From WJJR01 sp964440935 (GTDB lineage: Bacteria > Zixibacteria > MSB-5A5 > WJJR01): 29,271 nt of DNA. The stretch is taken from positions 1 to 29,271 of the forward strand of contig CAYTTY010000045.1 in NCBI GenBank assembly GCA_964440935.1. The letters are read 5' to 3'. A program made the position numbers and the translations under genes. This document shows positions 22,599 to 29,271 of this stretch, one piece after another. Below the pieces are notes generated by a model. The model ran no database searches, had not been told where the DNA came from, and worked only from the letters and a program-made list of their open reading frames with translations. The first letter of the stretch is position 1; each line of letters starts with the position of its first letter.

Positions 22599-22787
22599 AT
22601 GGCTGGTAAACGCGAATGTCCGTCGTGTGCCACAATGGTCCCCAAGGACCATGACCAGTGCTTTGTCTGCGGCTATGAGTTCGCCGGCCCCCCGGCACGT
22701 CGTTCGTGGCGGGCGTGGCTGGCGGTCATCCTGCTGATTATCTTCCTGATCCCGTTTATCCGCATTCTCCTGAACGCATTGAACTGA
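22599..22787 (+). CDS. Small zinc-ribbon membrane protein
   Basis: 62 aa from the ATG at 22599. Cys7/Cys10 (CPSC) and Cys21/Cys24 (CFVC) form a four-cysteine ribbon. A basic hinge (RRSWRAW) leads into a C-terminal membrane segment, LAVILLIIFLIPFIRILL. No obvious Shine-Dalgarno sequence precedes it, so it may depend on read-through from the DUF2007 gene 44 bp upstream. The topology implies the ribbon is cytoplasmic or membrane-tethered. Family not named. Confidence 0.65.
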   Translation: MAGKRECPSCATMVPKDHDQCFVCGYEFAGPPARRSWRAWLAVILLIIFLIPFIRILLNALN

Positions 22788-22974
22788 CCCGCTCCCAGAT
22801 CCCAGCCGTCCTACTCACACGACGACGGTCCACACCACCCAGCCCCCCTGATGAGGCGCAACGGCGTGATCTCAGTAACCGTATTGTCGAAACGGAGATA
22901 TCACCCCTCACAACATAAGGTATCGGGCGCAGAATGCGCTTGATTCTGCCGATAGAATTGATTGATTGGTGGGC

Positions 22975-22992
22975 CGCAGGCGGAAGCCTGCG
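22975..22992. repeat. Hairpin just upstream of the tRNA gene
   Basis: CGCAGGC (22975-22981), loop GGAA, GCCTGCG (22986-22992), perfect 7-bp arms. A second inverted repeat, GCAGAAT (22929-22935) / ATTCTGC (22943-22949), lies just before it. Either may belong to the chromosomal REP families. Confidence 0.5.
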
Positions 22993-23007
22993 TCAGACGA
23001 GTCTGCT

Positions 23008-23080
23008 TCCCCGGTAGCTCAGTTGGTAGAGCAGGTGGCTGTTAACCACCCTGTCGCTGGTTCGAGTCCGGCCCGGGGAG
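23008..23080 (+). tRNA. tRNA-Asn (anticodon GTT)
   Basis: Acceptor arm TCCCCGG (23008-23014) pairs with CCGGGGA (23073-23079), with discriminator G. The D-arm region is TAGCTCAGTTGGTAGAGCA. The anticodon stem GGTGG/CCACC encloses the loop CTGTTAA, giving anticodon GTT. The T-arm is CTGGTTCGAGTCCGG. No CCA is encoded. It borders the serine-recombinase module. Confidence 0.95.
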
Positions 23081-23305
23081 CTAAATTGGCCTTTTCGCAA
23101 CCTCTGCTTCCAATACAATTCGCATGATAACGTCGCAGCGCACAACTGCTGCGGTGTAACAACCCACAACGTCAGCGGTTACGCGTCCGGGTGTGACCCG
23201 TGTGATGGTACGCGTCAGTCAGACCGACGGGTCAAGTCCGCCCGTGATCCGCATGAACGCGCTTTCATTGCGGAATCATCTTGGAATTGGTGACATGTGA
23301 GGTGG

Positions 23306-24877
23306 CTAAGATGCAGACCGGAGTGTGATGCGGATCGCGTCGGTTGTGGGATCGTACTCGGCAGACTCGACGACGTCCCGGATCAACGCCACGCGCTCGG
23401 CCTGGTGTAGGACATCCCACAGTGGATCAAACTGCTGCAGCGTTTCCCGCAGATGCTCAGCGTCAATCGTCCGCGTCTTCAGATCAGCGATCTGCATCTT
23501 GAGTTCATGCAGACGGACATCCATGCGGGAGACGAGGTCCTCAGTCGTTCGTAATTGCGCCGTCACCGTGGGCATTGGTTTATCCGTATCGGCCAATACC
23601 TGCACCATTGAGTTGATCTCGGCGGTCTTGCGCAGTCGTTCATCGTAGAGCTTGTCGTACTCGGCTTCGAACTTGGGGACGTCAGACTGCTGTAGACGTT
23701 TGGCCTCCGCGCACACCTGCTTCACCAGCTTAGGGTCGTTGCCGATCTGCTTGATCTGACCCACGATGACGTCTTCAACATCGGATGCTGTGAGCGATGG
23801 GGTGTCGCAGGCGTGGCGTCCCCCCTTGATGTTGGAGACGCATCGGTAATATCTATAAAGCGTCCCTTTCTTGTTGGTGTAGGTGTGCGTCATCGTTGCC
23901 CCACACCGGCCGCAACGCAACATACCCTTCAGCAGTGCACGGTGTTTGTTGCGCACGGCCGGGCCGCAGCCGTAACCGTTCAAGGTAACGATCTCCTGCA
24001 CGCGGTTGAAGACGTCCTCATCGATGATCGCCTCGTGTTCCCCGTCGTACAGCTCACCCCTGTGAAGGACTTTCCCGATGTAGGTGGCGTTGGTCAGGTG
24101 GCGCAGCACCTTCGCTTTGTCCCACCGTGATCCCTCCACCCGCTTGCCGTTCTTGCGCAGCCAGGACTTGGTCGTCCAACCGCGACGGTTGAGTTCAACG
24201 GCCACCTTCAGCGCCGACTGGTGCTGGATATACAACTCGAACATCTCCCGCACCATCTGGGCTTCGGTCTCGTTGACCAGGATGCGGTGGGCATCGGGAT
24301 CCTTGTCGTAGCCCAGGATCGGCGGACCGCCCATCCACTTACCCTTGCGACGGGCGGCACACATCTTGTCGGAAGTCCGCTCACCGATCATCTCGCGTTC
24401 AAACTGGGCGAAGGAGAGCAGCACGTTGAGGATCAGTCGCCCCATGCTGTTGCTTGTATCGAAGTGCTGGGTGACCGAGACGAAGGAGACTCCGTGCTCC
24501 TCGAACACCGACATCATCTTGGCGAAGTCCAGAAGTGACCGTGACAACCGGTCCACCTTGTAGACCACCACACAATCAACCTCACCCCGCTCGATGTCGC
24601 CGAACAGGCGCTGCAGAGCCGGACGTTCGGCGTTCCCGCCCGAGAAGCCGCCGTCATCGTACGACTGCGGCAGCACCACCCAGCCCTGCTCCTGCTGGAT
24701 GGAAATGTACGATTCACAAGCTTCCCGCTGCGCATGCAGCGTGTTGAAGTCGTTGTCGAGATTCTCAGACGTGCTCTTGCGTGTGTAGATTGCGCAACGG
24801 ACGGTAGACGCCGGAGCAGGGAGTTGTACCCGACCCCGTCGCCGTGCCGTGGACCGCTGGGTTGCAACGGTGGTCAC
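23306..24877 (-). CDS. Large serine recombinase (integrase/resolvase family)
   Basis: A 523-aa site-specific recombinase that makes staggered cuts through a 5'-phosphoserine link. The resolvase domain (about 27-170) has the catalytic Ser35 in YTRKSTSE, DRLSRS (Arg110, Arg113) and FEREMIGERTSDK (Arg161, Arg167). The recombinase domain (about 185-300) contains LGYDKDPDAHRI and LRHLTNATYIGKVLHRG. The zinc ribbon uses Cys322/Cys325 (CGRC) and Cys346/Cys357. A coiled-coil segment (about 385-470) follows, as in large serine integrases. It overlaps the DUF2924 gene by ATGA, so the two are translationally coupled. It is probably the integrase of this element. Confidence 0.95.
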   Translation of the reverse strand: MTTVATQRSTARRRGRVQLPAPASTVRCAIYTRKSTSENLDNDFNTLHAQREACESYISIQQEQGWVVLPQSYDDGGFSGGNAERPALQRLFGDIERGEVDCVVVYKVDRLSRSLLDFAKMMSVFEEHGVSFVSVTQHFDTSNSMGRLILNVLLSFAQFEREMIGERTSDKMCAARRKGKWMGGPPILGYDKDPDAHRILVNETEAQMVREMFELYIQHQSALKVAVELNRRGWTTKSWLRKNGKRVEGSRWDKAKVLRHLTNATYIGKVLHRGELYDGEHEAIIDEDVFNRVQEIVTLNGYGCGPAVRNKHRALLKGMLRCGRCGATMTHTYTNKKGTLYRYYRCVSNIKGGRHACDTPSLTASDVEDVIVGQIKQIGNDPKLVKQVCAEAKRLQQSDVPKFEAEYDKLYDERLRKTAEINSMVQVLADTDKPMPTVTAQLRTTEDLVSRMDVRLHELKMQIADLKTRTIDAEHLRETLQQFDPLWDVLHQAERVALIRDVVESAEYDPTTDAIRITLRSAS

Positions 24878-25404
24878 TTCCCAGCCTTCTTAGCGTACTG
24901 GCCAAGCTGCCAGAACAAGAATCCATTGATCGACTTGGCCCCGGTGATCTCCATCGCCACCCGAGACAGCGATTTGTACTGCTTGCCGTCGTACTCGAAA
25001 CCGTCGTCGAGGACGCGGACGAGGTACTTGGTGCCCTTGTAAACCCTGGTAATCGTCGAACCCACAGCTGGCAAACGTTTGTCGCGTTCACCCGGTTCGC
25101 GGTGCTGCGTCTTCGTCCGCTTCGATTGTTTCGCGTCGGCTTTCTTGCCGCCGCTGACTCGCTTCGACCGCGAATTCTTCTTGCCCTTGCGATCGTACTT
25201 TGCCACCAACGAAGGCAAGGCCACCGGCTTGTTCGCCGATTCAGGCTCCTCGTCGTCCTGGAGCTTGCGGGCAATCACCTTGAACAACCAGGGGGCGTTC
25301 CGCGATTTGGTCTTCTTGTTGAAGACCTTCTCATACTCCGCCTGCAGCTCCTTCACTCCCATCTTCTGGAGCTTCGCGATCTGCGAGGCCATCGTCGTGT
25401 TCAT
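24874..25404 (-). CDS. DUF2924 family protein
   Basis: A 176-aa basic protein common next to serine recombinases in phages and mobile elements. The N-terminal helical part begins MNTTMASQIAKLQKMGVKEL and includes NAPWLFKVIARKLQ. A lysine/arginine-rich low-complexity linker (about 70-105) suggests nucleic-acid binding. The C-terminal conserved part is RLPAVGSTITRVYKG, LDDGFEYDGKQYKSLS and INGFLFWQLG. AAAGGA stands shortly before the ATG. Function unproven; a recombination accessory or directionality factor is a guess from the fixed gene order. It overlaps the recombinase start by 4 bp. Confidence 0.88.
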   Translation of the reverse strand: MNTTMASQIAKLQKMGVKELQAEYEKVFNKKTKSRNAPWLFKVIARKLQDDEEPESANKPVALPSLVAKYDRKGKKNSRSKRVSGGKKADAKQSKRTKTQHREPGERDKRLPAVGSTITRVYKGTKYLVRVLDDGFEYDGKQYKSLSRVAMEITGAKSINGFLFWQLGQYAKKAGK

Positions 25405-25407
25405 CGG

Positions 25408-25614
25408 TTAGTCCTTTCTGGCCAAGGGGTTAGGGTCTCGGCCGTGACACTTCATCGCCTTCCCAGAGGAATAGTCAAGCGCTTCAGAGTCAAATTCCGA
25501 AGAATCTGCGTCCCCCTCTAACTGCCCGTTAGTTGGCCGGTTAGTGGCACCGCTCAGCAGGCGGAGATAGGCCCGGGCGAGGAGGTTCACTAATCCGGTG
25601 GCGGTCGGTGTCAT
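25408..25614 (-). CDS. Small 68-aa protein of the recombinase cassette
   Basis: Starts MTPTATGLVNLLARAYLRLL and ends GRDPNPLARKD. The N-terminal half is an amphipathic helix; the rest is acidic and polar. Its stop lies 3 nt before the DUF2924 start, so it is likely the first gene of a three-gene operon. The ATG at 25614 is chosen over an upstream TTG at 25623. Proteins of this kind sit at the same place in other recombinase-DUF2924 cassettes, from memory. No function can be given. Confidence 0.6.
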   Translation of the reverse strand: MTPTATGLVNLLARAYLRLLSGATNRPTNGQLEGDADSSEFDSEALDYSSGKAMKCHGRDPNPLARKD

Positions 25615-25626
25615 TTCTACCAATTA

Positions 25627-25639
25627 AGTCTCGCAGACT
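25627..25639. promoter_or_regulatory. Dyad in the divergent promoter region
   Basis: AGTCT CGC AGACT, perfect 5-bp arms, between the start of the 68-aa gene (minus) and a TATAAT sequence at 25645-25650 (plus). The location would suit an operator that controls both directions. A consensus -35 box was not found for either promoter. Confidence 0.35.
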
Positions 25640-25741
25640 CGTTGTATAATGGGCGGGGCGATTGGAGCAATCGCTCCCGTTATATCCAAGGGTAACCTTC
25701 GGTATTGCCGTTAAGTGAGGCAGAGGGTGCCCTACCACGAT

Positions 25742-25761
25742 CTCCAATTGCACAACTGGAG
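25742..25761 (+). promoter_or_regulatory. Hairpin masking the ribosome binding site of the 405-aa gene
   Basis: CTCCAATT (25742-25749), loop GCAC, AACTGGAG (25754-25761): 8-bp arms with one non-Watson-Crick position that can pair as G-U in RNA. The 3' arm contains the first GGAG of the strong Shine-Dalgarno GGAGGAG that precedes the ATG at 25767. Folding would limit ribosome access; opening by a protein, small RNA or temperature would release it. Confidence 0.45.
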
Positions 25762-25766
25762 GAGTT

Positions 25767-26984
25767 ATGCGTATGAGGACGCCCTCTACCACGTCGACTA
25801 TTGCACCATTTCAAAAAAGGCTGTGCCAAAAGCTGTTGCAGGATACGCATTTTCAGCGGTGGCTGAGAGTGAAAGAGAAGCTGGAGACCACGTCGCCAAC
25901 GCAGGTCCAGCCTGCCCGTGACATCGTGCAAGAGCGCGCTGTCTGGAATCCGCGAGCGGATGATCTTGAATGGAGAGATGACATTCTCGCCATGGCGAAT
26001 CGCATTTTGAGGCACAGAGACATTAACATGCCCGATCTGCAGAGTCGATGGACCAATGGAAGACAGCGGCTCTGGGGGAATAGGGAGGCGTCTTCGTGTT
26101 ACTGCGCGCCCTGGGAATTGCCCTTCTCCGAGTCTTTGCAGCTTGCCGCTGGTGAGTATGTTGATGTTGACCCGGCAATATCTCGATGGATTGGAGATTC
26201 CTCCATAGAACCCAGAATTGGTCGAGTGACAACCGGTGTCACGCGAGAAATCGTTCGTGAAACAATCGTGATCAGAGAACCAAGTGAAGTCGATGCGCAA
26301 GCCAGTCCCGTTCCTGTACTGCACTCGGGTACCGCGGTCTGTACAGAGTCGCCGCAACCGGAAGAACCAACCCCCAATAACTGTTTTTGCCGGAACGGCC
26401 TGGGTTGGACGATCCGCTTTGGAGGTAAGGAGATACAGTGCCGTGAATCGCTTGGAGCAGACTACGTTAGCATCCTGTTGCAAGATCCTGATCGATGGGT
26501 TTCTGCTGAGGAGCTCCGAGCCATCGGAAGTGATTATTACGCGGACGTTCAGCTCGGGGAGAAGTTCTGTAACAACGAGTACGAACAGTCGTTGGTTCGA
26601 TACCGGCGTAAGGAGGATTCTGAGTGCCTCACGGACAAAAAGGCTCAGGACGAGATTCGAGCCCGTTTTGAAGGTCTGGACTCGCAGATTGACGAGGCAG
26701 AAAAGAGAGGCGATCTGGACAAAGCACAACAATTGGATGAAGAAAGAGCCAAGTTGGAAAGGCATCTTAAATCGGCGACTGGTCTCAGGGGCCGACGCCG
26801 CAAGTGGACGGACGACCAAACGAAAGCCGCCAATGCAGTCACCCAGGCTCTGGCACGTTTCTACAAAAACCTTGAGACTGAACATCCTCAACTTTCTAAA
26901 CACCTCAAGATGTCCATCATTCGAGACGAAGGTCATTACCGCTACACTCCTACCGCTCCGATCCACTGGATCACCTCCAAATAG
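25767..26984 (+). CDS. Hypothetical protein with a regulator-type C-terminal helical module
   Basis: 405 aa. The N-terminal ~200 residues are not recognised: a helical start (FQKRLCQKLLQD) and a linker rich in Pro/Glu. Residues 206-250 (CRNGLGWTIRFGG and LGADYVSILLQDPDRWVSAEEL) look like the winged segment placed before a coiled coil in some bacterial AAA-ATPase/LuxR-like regulators. Residues about 290-335 form a charged coil (QIDEAEKRGDLDKAQQLDEE). The end (GRRRKWTDDQTKAANAVTQA, then HPQLSKHL and YRYTPTAPIHW) matches the tail of the same proteins. Here the ATPase part is absent. Strong ribosome binding site GGAGGAG. It precedes the primase-helicase gene; a role in element regulation or replication is inference. 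Confidence 0.75.
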   Translation: MRMRTPSTTSTIAPFQKRLCQKLLQDTHFQRWLRVKEKLETTSPTQVQPARDIVQERAVWNPRADDLEWRDDILAMANRILRHRDINMPDLQSRWTNGRQRLWGNREASSCYCAPWELPFSESLQLAAGEYVDVDPAISRWIGDSSIEPRIGRVTTGVTREIVRETIVIREPSEVDAQASPVPVLHSGTAVCTESPQPEEPTPNNCFCRNGLGWTIRFGGKEIQCRESLGADYVSILLQDPDRWVSAEELRAIGSDYYADVQLGEKFCNNEYEQSLVRYRRKEDSECLTDKKAQDEIRARFEGLDSQIDEAEKRGDLDKAQQLDEERAKLERHLKSATGLRGRRRKWTDDQTKAANAVTQALARFYKNLETEHPQLSKHLKMSIIRDEGHYRYTPTAPIHWITSK

Positions 26985-26986
26985 AA

Positions 26987-27126
26987 GGCATGACGCTGTT
27001 CGTCACCCTGAGTGACGCGCGGCGTCATGCCCCATTAGTAGAACAGACCCGAGCGCCAAGCGCGAGTTGAAAGCGCATTCATGGGCGAATTGGATTCTGC
27101 ATGTGAATTCGCGGCTCCGCTCGGGT
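26987..27126. other. Structured region between the 405-aa gene and the primase gene
   Basis: Two nested inverted-repeat systems. First: GGCATGACGC (26987-26996) / GCGTCATGCC (27022-27031), with CGTCAC (27001-27006) / GTGACG (27012-27017) inside. Second: ACCCGAGCG (27047-27055) / CGCTCGGGT (27118-27126), with GCGAATT (27085-27091) / AATTCGC (27106-27112) inside. They begin directly after the stop codon of the upstream gene. Possible roles are an origin of replication, an operator region or a structured RNA. Confidence 0.45.
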
Positions 27127-27180
27127 ATTAGCGTGTTCGCCGCATGCATAGTTCGGTTGACCCGGGAGTTTAACAGATTC

Positions 27181-29256
27181 ATGCGAAGTAATCTTCTCAC
27201 CGCAATCCTCGAGCGTTTGGCTGTCAATTCAGGCCCTGATGCGGATGGTGACTACATAGCCTGGTGCGTGTTTCATCCTGATGGAAGGGGCGAACCGCCG
27301 CATCGTGCCAATCTTCATGTCAATGAGCGAGGGTTTCGATGCTTCGCCTGTAATGAGTATGGCAGCTTGGCGAAGTTGGCAGAATATCTGGGCATAGATT
27401 GCAGCAGTGTCAGCCACTCCCGCGAGCCCACATCAACTTACGATTATTGTGATGAATCCGGCGATCTTCTCTTCCAGGTCGTCCGCCAGTCACCGAAAGG
27501 CTTCTTTCAGCGTCGTCCTGATGGTCGCGGCGGGTGGATTAACAACGTCCAGAACGTCCGAATCGTCCCGTACCGCTTCAACGATCTGGCTGCAAATCCC
27601 GAGGCCACAGTCTGGATTGTCGAAGGCGAAAAGGACGCCGACCGGCTTGCCGGACTCGGGCTAATTGCCACCACCAATCCGATGGGCGCTGGGACGTGGC
27701 GCCCCGAACTCAATGAGGCTCTTACCGGCCGCGATGTGGTCATCATCCCGGACAATGATGAACCGGGTCGCCGACACGCGCAACAGGTGGCCACAAGCCT
27801 TCACGGTGTCACGGCCCGGATCAGAGTCCTTGATCTCCCTGGCCTGCCCGAGAAAGGCGACGTGTCGGATTGGTTGGACGCTGGGCACGGGGTCAGTGAG
27901 TTGGAACAACTGCGTGATGCGTGTTGCGATTTCGAATCCGGCTCTGCGGAACCCAGCGAGACGACCGAGTCCCAGCGACCGCGTGATACTCAGGCGGACC
28001 GACTGGTCACTTTGGCGAATGAAGTCGGACTGGAACTGTTCGTAGATGAATTGTCGGAAGAGTACGCGCGCATCCGCGTCGATGACCATTGGGAACTCCA
28101 TCCCGTGGACAGCAAGCACTTGCGATCCTGGCTGACTCACCAGTACTACCGTATTCACGAACATGCTCCCAACCTCACCGCCCTGAAGACCGCCGTCAAT
28201 ACCCTCAGCGCGCGAGCGCGGTTTGACGGCACGCCGGTCACGATGCACAACCGTGTAGCGTGGCACGACGACGCCGTTTATTACGACTTGGCGGACGCCC
28301 GATGGCGCGCGGTCCGCATCACCGGCGACGGCTGGGAGTTGGTGCACAATGTCCCGCCGCTGTTTCGTCGGTACAAACATCAAAACGCTCAGGTTGATCC
28401 GGTTCACGGTGGCGATCTTGATGAGCTCTTTGAGATCGTCAATATCTCCGATCCGCAGTTGCGGTTGTTGTTCAAAGTCTACCTGGTGAGTTGCCTGATC
28501 CCGGAGATGCCGCATCCGATCTGCTTTCTACACGGTCCGCAAGGCTCCAGCAAAAGCACCACCTCCCGTCTCCTGCGTCAGCTGGTCGATCCATCGGTGG
28601 CACCGATCACCTCCCTTCCCAATAAACGGGAAGAGTTGATCCAATCGCTTGCTCACAACTGGATGGCCACCTATGACAACATCAACGGGCTGCCCGGATG
28701 GGTGAGCGATACGTTGTGTCGCGCCGTCACCGGCGAGGGTGATTCCAAGCGCGCCCTGTACACCAACGACGATGACGTCATTCAGGCGTTCCGACGAACT
28801 GTGCTGCTCAACGGCATCAACGTGGCCGGTGTGAAGCCCGACTACTTGGATCGCTGCATTATCATCGGCCTGGAACGCGTCACCTCGACACAGCGACGAT
28901 CCGAAAGTGATCTGTATGAGTGGTTCGCCTCCCGGCGTGGGCGTCTCGTGGGTGCGATGTTTTCGGTCTTGTCGGAAGCGATGCGGCGACGGACGGAGAT
29001 CACACCGGAGAAAACGCCCCGGATGGCGGACTTTGCCCATTACGGCATGGCGATAAGTGCCGCACTCGGTCATCCGCCGGAGAAATTCTCAGCGGCATAT
29101 AACCAGAATATCAACCGCCAGCACCTTGAAGTTGTCAATGCCCATCCGCTGGCCACGGTGTTGATGCTGTTCATGGATACCCATCCACAGTGGGAGGGAC
29201 GGGCCAGTGAGTTGTTGGTGATGTCCGATCTTTCCTGTAAAAAGGAGTGGGTGTAA
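27181..29256 (+). CDS. CHC2/TOPRIM primase fused to helicase-like ATPase, 3' end uncertain
   Basis: 691 aa from the ATG at 27181 (GGGAG 12 nt upstream). An N-terminal CHC2-type zinc finger uses Cys29, His32, Cys54 and Cys57. A TOPRIM domain has VWIVEGEKDADRL (Glu148) and VIIPDNDEPG (Asp191, Asp193). The C-terminal ATPase has Walker A GPQGSSKST (452-460), a Walker B-like segment WMATYDNINGLPGW and the sensor region VLLNGINV. It would prime and unwind DNA of the mobile element. Relatives usually continue past the WEGRASELL segment, whereas here the frame stops after MSDLSCKKEWV only 15 bp from the window end. That may be a natural end, a frameshift or assembly-edge noise. Confidence 0.88.
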   Translation: MRSNLLTAILERLAVNSGPDADGDYIAWCVFHPDGRGEPPHRANLHVNERGFRCFACNEYGSLAKLAEYLGIDCSSVSHSREPTSTYDYCDESGDLLFQVVRQSPKGFFQRRPDGRGGWINNVQNVRIVPYRFNDLAANPEATVWIVEGEKDADRLAGLGLIATTNPMGAGTWRPELNEALTGRDVVIIPDNDEPGRRHAQQVATSLHGVTARIRVLDLPGLPEKGDVSDWLDAGHGVSELEQLRDACCDFESGSAEPSETTESQRPRDTQADRLVTLANEVGLELFVDELSEEYARIRVDDHWELHPVDSKHLRSWLTHQYYRIHEHAPNLTALKTAVNTLSARARFDGTPVTMHNRVAWHDDAVYYDLADARWRAVRITGDGWELVHNVPPLFRRYKHQNAQVDPVHGGDLDELFEIVNISDPQLRLLFKVYLVSCLIPEMPHPICFLHGPQGSSKSTTSRLLRQLVDPSVAPITSLPNKREELIQSLAHNWMATYDNINGLPGWVSDTLCRAVTGEGDSKRALYTNDDDVIQAFRRTVLLNGINVAGVKPDYLDRCIIIGLERVTSTQRRSESDLYEWFASRRGRLVGAMFSVLSEAMRRRTEITPEKTPRMADFAHYGMAISAALGHPPEKFSAAYNQNINRQHLEVVNAHPLATVLMLFMDTHPQWEGRASELLVMSDLSCKKEWV

Positions 29257-29271
29257 ACTCCTGTTGGAAAC

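Larger units (their letters stand above)
23081..29271. mobile_element. Serine-recombinase mobile element, left part
   Basis: From the tRNA to the end of the window lie a large serine recombinase, a DUF2924 protein, a 68-aa protein, a 405-aa novel-architecture protein and a primase-helicase, the usual set for a phage-like or integrative element. None of the chromosomal hairpin families (GTAG, GTCAT, TATAGC ends) was found in this part. I did not find a repeat of the tRNA 3' end inside the window, so the att sites and the right boundary are not defined. The left boundary lies between 23081 and 23305. Confidence 0.7.

Noticed and set aside
23008..23305. attL defined by a duplicated tRNA end
   Set aside because: I could not find a second copy of the tRNA 3' sequence in the window.
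23813..24563. Plus-strand frames within the recombinase gene
   Set aside because: Antisense shadows of a clear 523-aa recombinase with all catalytic residues.
1..29271. CRISPR array
   Set aside because: Repeats present are inverted and irregularly spaced; there are no regularly spaced direct repeats and no cas genes.

Overview
This window looks like a piece of a GC-rich bacterial chromosome, followed from about 23.1 kb by the start of an integrated mobile element. The organism is not certain. Lipoproteins carrying a cohesin-like fold and a two-component-regulator-type beta-propeller, many GTAG-type REP hairpins, DUF2007 and ST7-like proteins and apparently leaderless genes would fit an uncultured FCB-type lineage such as Zixibacteria. 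No marker gene here proves that, so the taxonomic guess is low confidence.

Region by region. 0.36-2.9 kb: a membrane histidine kinase and its NtrC-type sigma-54 activator form a two-component operon. 2.9-3.35 kb: a repeat array. 3.3-5.6 kb: a GT4 glycosyltransferase (minus strand) divergent from a SAM methyltransferase, probably surface-glycan related. 5.7-6.9 kb: a lipoprotein and pyrE, closed by a strong terminator. 6.95-7.3 kb: a second repeat array of the same type. 7.35-10.2 kb (minus strand): a UbiA-family polyprenyl-phosphate phosphoribosyltransferase, an acyl-CoA dehydrogenase and RidA. 10.6-14.4 kb: a Tat-exported cupin, a large beta-propeller lipoprotein and a HAD phosphatase. 14.4-18.2 kb is accessory-looking: an ORF6N DNA-binding protein with a palindrome in front of the gene and a near-copy inside it, an ST7-like protein, a small membrane protein and a frameshifted DUF3800 gene. 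18.5-19.1 kb: an unrecognised coiled-coil-like protein. 19.4-22.0 kb: ruvX, a 53-aa membrane protein, mltG and murQ, with overlapping genes around mltG (cell-wall remodelling and muropeptide recycling). 22.2-22.8 kb: two small zinc-ribbon proteins. 23.0 kb: tRNA-Asn(GTT).

23.1-29.27 kb: a recombination and replication module. A large serine recombinase, a DUF2924 protein and a 68-aa protein form a minus-strand operon. Diverging from them are a 405-aa protein with an unusual C-terminal architecture and a CHC2/TOPRIM primase-helicase, whose 3' end lies at the window edge. None of the repeat families that fill the chromosomal intergenic spaces was found here, which supports foreign origin.

The most interesting non-coding signals are: (i) a family of GTAG-plus-hairpin REP elements, two of which share their GTAG with a stop codon; (ii) two MITE-like arrays whose inverted ends bracket these REP hairpins; (iii) a pair of 27-bp palindromes before and inside the ORF6N gene; (iv) a hairpin that would mask the ribosome binding site of the 405-aa gene; (v) several promoters placed so that transcription would begin at the start codon.
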